From Lachnospiraceae bacterium (GTDB taxonomy: Bacteria > Bacillota > Clostridia > Lachnospirales > Lachnospiraceae): 64,000 nucleotides of DNA. The notes under the pieces are model-generated. The model was not told the origin of the DNA and ran no database searches. It saw nothing but the letters and a program-made list of their open reading frames with translations. Below, piece by piece: positions 8,087 through 15,016 of this stretch (its first letter is position 1; each line of letters begins with the position of its first letter). The position numbers were made by a program, and so were the translations under genes. The stretch is from NCBI GenBank assembly GCA_015056885.1, contig SVFL01000002.1:62001-126000 (forward strand), in the 5' to 3' direction.

Positions 8087-8920
8087 ATGGGTAGAGAAGA
8101 AAATGTAAAAATATTTGAGGATTCTATGCGATTGTGTAAGGAACATGCAAGATTAATAAAAGCTACGGTAGGATCTATAGTTACACAGAAAATAATATTG
8201 GAAAAGGATATGCTTCCAGGAATTGAAAAAGAGATTTATAAAGAAGCTACGGAGCTGGTAATATCCAGAAAGAGAAGCTTTGAGGCGGCCTCTGCATACA
8301 AAGGGCAAAAGGTGTGTGTGCTGAATTTTGCATCAGCAGGTAACCCCGGTGGAGGGGTGGTAAAAGGGGCATCGGCACAGGAGGAATGTCTTTGCAGATG
8401 TTCCAATTTGTATCCATGTTTGAATACGCAAAAAATGTGGGATGGATTTTATAAACCTCATAGAAATGCTCGCAATCCAATTCACAATGATGATATAATA
8501 TATACACCGGATGTAGTGGTTTTTAAGTCGGATACAGCGAATCCCGGATTGCTGCCGGAGAGCGAGTGGTACGAAGTTAATGTAATTAGCTGCGCGGCAC
8601 CAAATTTGCGAGCATGTCCCGGAAATTCCTACAACTCGGGAGATGGTGATAAGCCGGCTAAGCTTACAGATAAGGCATTGAAGGAACTGCATGAAAAGAG
8701 ACTTAGAAGAATTATGGATGTGGCGGTCATGGAAGGAAATGAAGTGGTGATATTGGGGGCGTTTGGATGTGGGGCTTTTGCAAATAATCCTGAGGTCGTA
8801 GCGATGGCTGCAAAGGCGGTGATACCTGAGTATCGACATGCTTTCAAAACCATAGAGTTTGCGGTATATTGCAGTCCGAAGGATGAGACTAATTATAAGG
8901 TGTTTGAGCGGATGTTGTAG
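8087..8920 (+). CDS. Bacterial-type poly(ADP-ribose) glycohydrolase (TIGR02452 family)
   Basis: A 277-residue macrodomain-fold protein. The PARG signature is present: NPGGG near residue 86 followed by VVKGASAQEE, with the adjacent glutamates that catalyse cleavage of the ribose-ribose or ribose-protein bond. LNFASAGNPGGG, DVVVFKSD and VILGAFGCGAFANNP are further family landmarks. The predicted role is removal of ADP-ribose from macromolecules, releasing ADP-ribose. This fits with control by an NrtR-like protein, whose family senses ADP-ribose. The start follows AAAGGAG. No ADP-ribosyltransferase is visible in this window. Confidence 0.88.
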   Translation: MGREENVKIFEDSMRLCKEHARLIKATVGSIVTQKIILEKDMLPGIEKEIYKEATELVISRKRSFEAASAYKGQKVCVLNFASAGNPGGGVVKGASAQEECLCRCSNLYPCLNTQKMWDGFYKPHRNARNPIHNDDIIYTPDVVVFKSDTANPGLLPESEWYEVNVISCAAPNLRACPGNSYNSGDGDKPAKLTDKALKELHEKRLRRIMDVAVMEGNEVVILGAFGCGAFANNPEVVAMAAKAVIPEYRHAFKTIEFAVYCSPKDETNYKVFERML

Positions 8921-8964
8921 GAGCAAGAGCATGAAATATAGAGAAAAAGGATAGAGAAAACAGA

Positions 8965-9510
8965 ATGTTATTATCACAGGAAACTATTCAGATGCAGGTT
9001 TGGTTTTGGAGTATTATAGCTATCATTATAATTGTACTTATAACAGGTGCTTTAATTTACATAATGTTTAAAATGGACCCTTCAGCAGGTAAAGTAGCCG
9101 CGGACAATGCACAATCCGGAAAAATGTATAATTCAAGTATGGCAACCGAACTTGCCCGAAGAGGATTTGATGTTACACAAGTAATACCGGAAATAGAAGA
9201 GGAATTGAATCATCCTGTATATGCACAAGTTCATTCCGGTCCTTTTGCATCAAAGGCAAATTTTTATATTACGAAGAACTGGATTATAGGATATCGAATT
9301 TCTATGCAAAAAATGGCAGTAAGAAAGTGTGATATCGTAAGGGTGAGAGAGGATAAAATTCCTATTTTTAGGGGGCCGGATTATTGCGTATTAAATATCC
9401 TTGACCGAAATGGTACGGAATATAATTTTTATATGTTGAATGCAGAGTATAGAAAAGCAGCATTTTTGTATATTGCCAATAGGATATTAGGAGATGAAAG
9501 AGTGGATTAA
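8965..9510 (+). CDS. Hypothetical single-pass membrane protein
   Basis: A 181-residue protein with one N-terminal transmembrane helix (about residues 12-35, very Ile-rich) and a soluble domain. The soluble part (FYITKNWIIGYRISMQKMAVRKCDIVRVRED) looks like a PH-like or YcxB-like beta fold, but this is a guess. It starts 44 bases after the PARG gene with no terminator between, so it may belong to the same transcript. Function unknown. Confidence 0.6.
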   Translation: MLLSQETIQMQVWFWSIIAIIIIVLITGALIYIMFKMDPSAGKVAADNAQSGKMYNSSMATELARRGFDVTQVIPEIEEELNHPVYAQVHSGPFASKANFYITKNWIIGYRISMQKMAVRKCDIVRVREDKIPIFRGPDYCVLNILDRNGTEYNFYMLNAEYRKAAFLYIANRILGDERVD

Positions 9511-9621
9511 GCCTGGAGTGATTTATATGAGATGGTGAATTGGTCAGTGTGGATTCCGGATATGGTTGCTGCACTATCAGAGCCTGTTGAAAAATATTCG
9601 CCGGATATAAACAGGATGAAG

Positions 9622-9651
9622 AAAGGGCCAACCCTTGCGGGTTAGCCCTTT
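9622..9651 (-). terminator. Terminator of the cold-shock gene (minus strand)
   Basis: A 13-bp stem with a 4-nt loop. The single non-Watson-Crick position is U-G when read on the minus strand but C-A on the plus strand, which assigns it to the minus-strand gene. Confidence 0.82.
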
Positions 9652-9671
9652 AAATTCGTTTAACTGTTCGA

Positions 9672-9887
9672 TTAAGCTACTACAGTAACGTTGGTAGCGC
9701 GAACCTTGCTGCTGTTCTGAGGATCGCTCTCGGTATCAAAAGTAACCTTCTGATTCTCTTCAAGAGACTTGAATCCCTCAGCATTGATAGCGGAGAAGTG
9801 TACGAAAACCTCCTCGCCGGTTGCATCGTTGGTGATGAAACCATAACCCTTCTGAGCGTTAAACCATTTAACTGTACCGTTGTTCAT
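9672..9887 (-). CDS. Cold shock protein, CspA family
   Basis: A 71-residue OB-fold RNA chaperone. Both nucleic-acid motifs are intact: KGYGFIT (RNP1-like) and VFVHFSAI (RNP2-like). The start codon follows AAGGAGG at the normal distance. The gene has its own consensus promoter about 170 bases upstream, so the mRNA has a long leader, as in cold-shock mRNAs. It is divergent from the EIIA-like gene and ends at a clear terminator. Confidence 0.96.
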   Translation of the reverse strand: MNNGTVKWFNAQKGYGFITNDATGEEVFVHFSAINAEGFKSLEENQKVTFDTESDPQNSSKVRATNVTVVA

Positions 9888-9956
9888 AGTGGTACCTCCT
9901 TCTTTTGGGCAGTGCCCGTTTTAGTATTGGTGATTCTAAAACGTAGGACAAAAAAA

Positions 9957-10026
9957 TCACATATTTTTGTAAATCATTCTTAACTTGATGGAAACAAAAG
10001 TAACAATGACTTACAAAAATATGTGA
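9957..10026 (-). promoter_or_regulatory. Structured 5' leader of the cold-shock mRNA
   Basis: A perfect 16-bp inverted repeat, 9957-9972 with 10011-10026, lies in the untranslated leader between the promoter and the gene. It is AT-rich and encloses 38 bases. Long folded leaders act as temperature sensors in other csp mRNAs; that role here is inferred. Confidence 0.7.
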
Positions 10027-10057
10027 GTTCAATGACTTTCATTTAGAATACGTTGTA

Positions 10058-10087
10058 AGTATAGCACTTATTTTGGTTAAATGTCAA
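10058..10087 (-). promoter_or_regulatory. SigA-type promoter of the cold-shock gene
   Basis: On the minus strand TTGACA (10087-10082), an 18-bp spacer and TATACT (10063-10058). The -35 is perfect. Confidence 0.82.
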
Positions 10088-10135
10088 GTATATTTTTGTG
10101 CAAAATTGCAAAAAATGGTGACAGAGGTGAATGCT

Positions 10136-10765
10136 ATGGATATATTTGTTTTGGGTGCTGTGGCAGTGCTGTCTGCAATGGCTGGATTTGGGGCGGGAAG
10201 GAGTCTGAGTCGGCAATTGGCAGAGGCGGAAGGTGTGACTGCTGTAGGGCGTGATGAAGTTGTAGAAAAGCCTGTTCGTAGAGGACAGTTTAAAACCGTT
10301 TCGCGGTATCGTGAGATTGGTGCGCCGGTGAGTGGTGAGGTGAATATACTTGAGGAGCATGGAAGAAAAAAAGTGTGTATTCAGCCTCGTCAAGGTAAAG
10401 TATATGCACCTGCGTCAGGAAAAATTACACATTTGTATCCTATGGGCAGAGCTATGGAGTTGCAGACTGATTTTGGGGCGAAAATTTTGGTCTCTGTAGG
10501 AAGTCATGTAGACGAGATGTGTAGTGAATTTTACAGATGTCGTGTGGTGGAAAATGAAGTGGTGCGAAAAGGTACTTTGATTATGGAATATGATCCGGAT
10601 GGAATTGAGGAAAACGGAGGTGATGCTCAGGTGATTTTGAGCATTGAGAATGAGGAGGAACTGGAGCGGATAACCCAGTCCTCCATTACGCATATCAAGG
10701 CAGGGGAGGCTATTTTGTGTGTTGCTTGCGAAACTCATTCGGAGTCAACTGATACGCATTTTTGA
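10136..10765 (+). CDS. Membrane-anchored EIIA(Glc)-like protein lacking the phospho-histidines
   Basis: A 209-residue protein with an N-terminal hydrophobic anchor (about 1-20) and a C-terminal domain (about 75-200) that aligns with the PTS EIIA-Glc fold: VYAPASGKITHLYPMGRAMELQTDFGAKILVS is the counterpart of the family core. The two active-site histidines of EIIA-Glc align with Arg (GRAMELQTD) and Ser (ILVSVGSHVDE), so phosphotransfer is unlikely. It may serve as a regulatory or scaffold domain. The ATG at 10136 after GAGGTG is preferred. Its last 56 bases overlap the end of the convergent araC gene. Confidence 0.75.
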   Translation: MDIFVLGAVAVLSAMAGFGAGRSLSRQLAEAEGVTAVGRDEVVEKPVRRGQFKTVSRYREIGAPVSGEVNILEEHGRKKVCIQPRQGKVYAPASGKITHLYPMGRAMELQTDFGAKILVSVGSHVDEMCSEFYRCRVVENEVVRKGTLIMEYDPDGIEENGGDAQVILSIENEEELERITQSSITHIKAGEAILCVACETHSESTDTHF

Positions 10766-11543
10766 ATTCTCTGAAGAAACTACGGGAGCTGCCAAAGCCG
10801 GCGTCCAATGCAATATTGGTTACGGATTCGTCGGTGGTGGATAAAAGCTCCCGAGCATATTCTAAACGCTTGGAGGTTACATAGCTGGGAAAACCTGTTT
10901 GAAGCTTCTCTGAAAACAAACGGGACAGTTGAAAACGACTGATTCCAAACTCTTTGGAAAGGTGTTCCAGAGAGAGTTCTTCTGTAAAGTGTTCATCCAG
11001 ATAAATGAGTACTCTTTGCTCCAATTCTAAATCCTCTGCGCCGTTTTGGTGTTGCAGATGAAACGGATTGGCGGAAGATGGAATAAATAAATCTGCTAAA
11101 AGCAATGATAAATATCCTTCCGCAAGACTGCTGATGTAGGCGGGAATGGTTTCTTTGCGGTCAAAAGTCTCAGTGAGTGCCAAGAGCTGTTGAGTTGCCA
11201 GCCGGCTGTGAACAGAGAGCTCATTTACATCAAAATGATTGCGGTCCGGAATATAATTTTGAAAGTATTTTCGGTAATGTGGGCAAAAATCCGGCTCGAA
11301 TATACATAATAGGATTCGGCTACCGGTAGAAACATCGGTATAAAGGCTATGTAAACGGTTGGGAAATACGATGATTCCCTGACCGGCATTGAGCTTATGT
11401 GGACTGGAGTCTGTAGTAATGGTAAGACTTCCTTCCAGCACCAGAATCAGTTCCACCTGCTTATGCAAGTGGGAGGCGAAGGTGTTGTTTTGAGATGTAT
11501 AAAGTCGTAAACGTTCTCTTCTGTTTTGATAAAATATGCTCAT
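10710..11543 (-). CDS. AraC family transcriptional regulator
   Basis: A 277-residue regulator with an N-terminal cupin sensor (about 1-150; HLHKQVELILVLEGSLTI) and a C-terminal pair of helix-turn-helix motifs (about 175-275; LSLEHLSKEFGISRFQLSRLF and TNIALDAGFGSSRSFFREFK). The start follows AAGGAG. It is divergent from the GH43 gene with 277 bases between them, so the usual inference is that it controls that gene in response to a xylo- or arabino-oligosaccharide. Its 3' end overlaps the EIIA-like gene tail to tail. Confidence 0.92.
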   Translation of the reverse strand: MSIFYQNRRERLRLYTSQNNTFASHLHKQVELILVLEGSLTITTDSSPHKLNAGQGIIVFPNRLHSLYTDVSTGSRILLCIFEPDFCPHYRKYFQNYIPDRNHFDVNELSVHSRLATQQLLALTETFDRKETIPAYISSLAEGYLSLLLADLFIPSSANPFHLQHQNGAEDLELEQRVLIYLDEHFTEELSLEHLSKEFGISRFQLSRLFSEKLQTGFPSYVTSKRLEYARELLSTTDESVTNIALDAGFGSSRSFFREFKNAYQLTPNEFRKQHTK

Positions 11544-11571
11544 AACAAACTCCTTTTTAAAATGCTGATAG

Positions 11572-11648
11572 TTGCAAAAAATGACATTTATAATAATATT
11601 TTACGTCTTGTTTTATAGTTTTTCAAGGTGTAATTGCAAAAAATGGCA
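11572..11648. promoter_or_regulatory. Direct repeats flanking the araC promoter (candidate operator)
   Basis: TTGCAAAAAATGACA (11572-11586) and TTGCAAAAAATGGCA (11634-11648) have the same orientation and are 62 bp apart. They bracket the araC promoter. AraC proteins bind direct repeats, so these may be its sites. A similar TTGCAAAAAATGG occurs at 10106. Confidence 0.5.
11598..11626 (-). promoter_or_regulatory. SigA-type promoter for the divergent araC gene
   Basis: On the minus strand TTGAAA (11626-11621), a 17-bp spacer and TAAAAT (11603-11598). Confidence 0.65.
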
Positions 11649-11731
11649 CAAACAGACGGGGATATGGCACGCAAGTGGAGAGATGAGGTGCTATACTTGC
11701 CTTATAGAAAAACACTTTGCTTGTGTTTCTA

Positions 11732-11760
11732 TATAATGGGTGCGGACAAAGTTCGCACCC
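11732..11760 (+). promoter_or_regulatory. -10 element and leader hairpin of the GH43 gene
   Basis: TATAAT (11732-11737) has no recognisable -35, as expected for an activator-dependent promoter. It is preceded by an imperfect inverted repeat (ATAGAAA...TTTCTAT) and followed by a 10-bp stem (11738-11747 with 11751-11760, AAA loop). Confidence 0.55.
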
Positions 11761-11820
11761 TCTCCCCCTCAGAAATTGACATATTGTGAATACATTTGTT
11801 TGTTAGGAAGGAGAACTACT

Positions 11821-13383
11821 ATGGATAAGTCAAAGATTAAAAAAATGTGGATTGCAGATCAGGGTGATGGTACATTTACCAACCCGGTGTTGTATACGGA
11901 TTATTCCGATCCTGATGCTATCAGGGTGGGTGAAGATTATTTTATGATTGCCTCCAGTTTTTGTAATTCCCCGGCAGTTCCGCTTCTGCATTCAAAAGAT
12001 TTGGTAAACTGGAAGGTTATTAATTATATTATTGATAAGCTTCCTTTTGAGCGTTACGAGAAGCCGGTTCATGGTTGCGGTACCTGGGCGCCGGCAATTC
12101 GTTATCATGAAGGTGTTTATTATGCCTTTATTCCTTTTCCGGATGAGGGTATTATGATGTGCAAGACCACAGATCCTTGGGGAAAATGGAGTGAGCCTGC
12201 TTTTGTAAGAGAGGTTGTGGGTTGGATTGACCCTTGTCCTTTCTGGGATGATGATGGCAAGGCTTATATGGTAAGTGCCTTTGCAAGAAGTCGTATTGGT
12301 TTCAAGAGTTTTTTGTATATGTCTCCTATTGAACCGGATTGCTCCGGAGTGCTGGATGATGGCCGTTTTATTTATGACGGCCATGCAACTCAGCCTACAA
12401 TTGAGGGACCTAAGCTGTACAAGAGAAACGGTTATTATTATATATTTGCTCCTGCCGGTGGTGTAAAGCCCGGCTGGCAGACGGTTCTTCGTTCCAAGAA
12501 TATTTATGGACCTTATGAAGAGAAGATCGTGCTTCATCAGGGCAATTCTCCCGTAAACGGACCTCATCAGGGTGCCTGGGTGGATACTCCTACCGGTGAG
12601 CATTGGTTTTTACATTTTCAGGATGTTGGAAATGCAGGTCGTATTTTGCATCTGCAGCCTATGCGATGGGAGGATGACTGGCCTGTGATTGGCGTCAATG
12701 ATGTGGATGGCTGTGGTGAGCCTGTTTTGCATCATAAGAAGCCGGATGTGGGGGCAACTTATCCTGTTGATGCTCCGGAGGACAGTGATTTCTTCGATGG
12801 AGAGAAGCTGGGACTTCAGTGGCAGTGGAATGCCAATTATAAAGATGAATGGTATGCGTTGGAAGATAATCAGTTAAAGTTGAATGCGCAGCCTGTAGAA
12901 AAGGATTTACAGCTTTGTGATGTGCCGAATCTATTGATTCAGAAATGGCCGGCGCCGGAGTTTCAGATTACAAGCTGTCTGCATCTTGAAGATATGCAGG
13001 ATGGCGATGTGGCAGGTATGGTGTCCCAGTGCGGTCACTACACCGGTCTGGCTGTGGTGAAGGAAGGCGGTAAGCTTTATCTGGAGCAGCGTACCGGTAA
13101 TTGGACCAAAGCGGACGAGGTTCGTGTGAATCTGGGAAGTTTTGAGGAATTGGGCTTGAATGATGATACTATTTATCTGCGCATGAAGGTTCGCGAAGAG
13201 AATTATGTATCTTATGAGGCCGGCGTGAGTGAAGAGCAGTTTAAGGCCGTTGGCGAGGTGGTAGAGGCTACTCCCGGACGCTGGGTAGGCGTAAAGGTTG
13301 GACTTTTTGCCATCAACGAGAAGGATGACAATGGTGGCAGTGTAGCTGCGGATTACTTTGTGTTCGAACCGCTTGAGAAATAG
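11821..13383 (+). CDS. Glycoside hydrolase family 43 (beta-xylosidase/arabinofuranosidase type)
   Basis: A 520-residue cytoplasmic enzyme without signal peptide. The N-terminal five-bladed propeller (about 1-320) has the general base Asp in YSDPDAIRV, the pKa-tuning Asp in WIDPCPFWDDDG and the general acid Glu in TIEGPKLYK. The C-terminal beta-sandwich (about 330-520) is the domain found in two-domain GH43 enzymes. Likely substrates are xylo- or arabinoxylo-oligosaccharides. The ATG at 11821 after AAGGAGA is preferred to the upstream frame extension. It is transcribed away from one AraC gene and towards another, which shares its terminator. Confidence 0.92.
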   Translation: MDKSKIKKMWIADQGDGTFTNPVLYTDYSDPDAIRVGEDYFMIASSFCNSPAVPLLHSKDLVNWKVINYIIDKLPFERYEKPVHGCGTWAPAIRYHEGVYYAFIPFPDEGIMMCKTTDPWGKWSEPAFVREVVGWIDPCPFWDDDGKAYMVSAFARSRIGFKSFLYMSPIEPDCSGVLDDGRFIYDGHATQPTIEGPKLYKRNGYYYIFAPAGGVKPGWQTVLRSKNIYGPYEEKIVLHQGNSPVNGPHQGAWVDTPTGEHWFLHFQDVGNAGRILHLQPMRWEDDWPVIGVNDVDGCGEPVLHHKKPDVGATYPVDAPEDSDFFDGEKLGLQWQWNANYKDEWYALEDNQLKLNAQPVEKDLQLCDVPNLLIQKWPAPEFQITSCLHLEDMQDGDVAGMVSQCGHYTGLAVVKEGGKLYLEQRTGNWTKADEVRVNLGSFEELGLNDDTIYLRMKVREENYVSYEAGVSEEQFKAVGEVVEATPGRWVGVKVGLFAINEKDDNGGSVAADYFVFEPLEK

Positions 13384-13420
13384 CGGATAGGTTTTCCTGT
13401 GTAGGAGTGTATCTATATAG

Positions 13421-13481
13421 AAAAAGTTGCCATTTAGAATCCCTTTTTAAAGATTTAGGGATTCTAAATGGCAACTTTTTT
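13421..13481. terminator. Bidirectional terminator between GH43 and the second araC gene
   Basis: A perfect 24-bp stem (13421-13444 with 13457-13480) with a 12-nt loop starts with AAAAA and ends with TTTTTT, so it can stop both convergent genes. Confidence 0.93.
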
Positions 13482-13498
13482 GCTATAGACCGATAGCG

Positions 13499-14365
13499 CT
13501 ATTTTTGTTTTACAGGAATCCAGATTTCGCAGTAATAGTTCTCGTCCTGTGTTCCCTTGGGGTACTTGGTAGGATCATCGTAGTATTCCACGCAGTAGCC
13601 TGCGGCAAATTCGTATTCCTTCAAGGCGGGCAACCATTCAGAGAAAATTTTCTTGTTCACGTCCTGCAAAGCATGGGGCAGGGCACCCTTGCAGGGAAAT
13701 ACAGCCCAGGTAAAGGCTGGGATGGTTCGAATTTCAAAACCGCTAGGGATATCATTGGTAGGATTTGCTGCATTATAGGGGTCTGCAATCAGATACTCAA
13801 AGCTATCGGAACCCATTTGAGGGTCGAGGTTGATGCCATATACACCCATAACAGTCTGACCTTTGCCTTCTTTATAGTGATCCTGCCAAAACAAAGGGAC
13901 AACTTCTTTTGCATTTTCATAAGAAAAGGTTTTGGCGTTTGCAATAACTTGGAATTCTTCTTTTTTGACAATCTTGTAGTCCATAAGATAGCCTCCTTCT
14001 AATGTGAATTTAATTTTGAGCGGGGCAAAGGATTTGAGGACGACTTGTTCCTTCTTTGCCTGTGAAGGAGTGACACCATGGAATCTTGTAAATGCTTTGG
14101 TAAAGCTGTCAGGACTTTCATATCCGTATTTGAGCGCAATATCTATAATTTTCTTGTCACCGGTGGCCAAATCACTGCCGGCAAGGGCCAGACGTCTGTT
14201 GCGCAGATAATCAGTCAGGGTAAAACCGCAGAGCATAGCAAATCCTTTTTGAAAATAAAAAGGCGAAATGTTCACGTGCCCGGCGATATCGTCTACTGTC
14301 AGATCTTCCAGAATATGTTCTTCCATGTATAAAACGGCTTTGCTGATTGATTCCATCCATTCCAT
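13499..14365 (-). CDS. AraC family regulator with GyrI-like effector-binding domain
   Basis: A 288-residue protein in the reverse domain order of classic AraC: N-terminal helix-turn-helix pair (about 1-110; LTVDDIAGHVNISPFYFQKGF and IIDIALKYGYESPDSFTKAF), then a C-terminal GyrI/Rob-like domain (about 128-285) that binds hydrophobic or amphipathic ligands. Such proteins often control efflux or stress genes. The start follows GGAGGT. It does not point to a neighbouring target gene. Confidence 0.92.
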   Translation of the reverse strand: MEWMESISKAVLYMEEHILEDLTVDDIAGHVNISPFYFQKGFAMLCGFTLTDYLRNRRLALAGSDLATGDKKIIDIALKYGYESPDSFTKAFTRFHGVTPSQAKKEQVVLKSFAPLKIKFTLEGGYLMDYKIVKKEEFQVIANAKTFSYENAKEVVPLFWQDHYKEGKGQTVMGVYGINLDPQMGSDSFEYLIADPYNAANPTNDIPSGFEIRTIPAFTWAVFPCKGALPHALQDVNKKIFSEWLPALKEYEFAAGYCVEYYDDPTKYPKGTQDENYYCEIWIPVKQK

Positions 14366-14493
14366 AAATTGTTACCTCCATCCGCTAAATGCAATTCTAG
14401 CATTTGTAAGGGGCGGCTTCCCGACTTTTTTTGCTAACATTTGTCTTTAGTATATCATTTGGAGTAGCTGGCTGCAATTTCTAAAAATGGAAC

Positions 14494-14552
14494 TTGACAG
14501 ATACCCCGCGGGGGTATATTCTGTAGAGGAGAAATATACCCTTAGGGGGTAT
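14494..14552 (+). promoter_or_regulatory. csoR-copA promoter with two CsoR operators
   Basis: TTGACA (14494-14499), a 17-bp spacer and TATTCT (14517-14522). ATACCCCGCGGGGGTAT (14501-14517) fills the spacer, and ATACCCTTAGGGGGTAT (14536-14552) lies downstream of the start point. Both match the CsoR consensus TACCCNNNNGGGTA. Binding would block polymerase until Cu(I) releases the repressor. Confidence 0.9.
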
Positions 14553-14632
14553 TTGGGATGAAGAATATGGGTGTAGTAAGATATTGAATATTGAGAGTAG
14601 ATAGTTGTTTGAGAAGGGATTAGGGAAAGCTT

Positions 14633-14980
14633 ATGGGAGAAAATAATTGTGTAGTCTGTGAAAATCTGGAAAACGGTGAGGTGGAAAGCTGTTGCGCATG
14701 CAAGTGTAAGGCAACGCCCCGCAGTGCAGAAGACTTGAAGAATCTGAAAAATCGTCTGAGTCGTATGCAGGGGCAGTTGAATGGTATTGGACGGATGCTG
14801 GATGAGAATCGATATTGTGGAGATATTTTGGTGCAGATTGCTGCGGTGGAGAGTGCTCTTATTTCCTTTGGGCATTTGATTTTGAAGGAGCATATGGAAA
14901 CTTGTGTGCAGGAGAAAATTAAGCAAGGCGATGAGGAAGTTATTGAGGAGACACTGGAGTTGATTAAGAAACTGCGATAG
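14633..14980 (+). CDS. csoR: Copper-sensing transcriptional repressor CsoR
   Basis: A 115-residue DUF156/CsoR-fold repressor. The Cu(I) ligands are visible as Cys in RYCGDILVQI and the His and Cys in LKEHMETCV, the C-H-C pattern of copper-type CsoR. The N-terminus is unusually cysteine-rich (CVVCENLE, SCCACKCKA), an extension not present in standard CsoR. It is followed by copA with a 36-base gap, so both respond to the two CsoR boxes upstream. Confidence 0.92.
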   Translation: MGENNCVVCENLENGEVESCCACKCKATPRSAEDLKNLKNRLSRMQGQLNGIGRMLDENRYCGDILVQIAAVESALISFGHLILKEHMETCVQEKIKQGDEEVIEETLELIKKLR

Positions 14981-15016
14981 TCTTGGAAAAAGTTGTGATA
15001 AATTGAGGTAGAGAAA

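Noticed and set aside
9532-9645. 37-codon ORF after the 8965 gene, in frame with it beyond its stop
   Set aside because: No ribosome site and it runs into the csp terminator. It could be the decayed end of a longer gene, but I see no family match.
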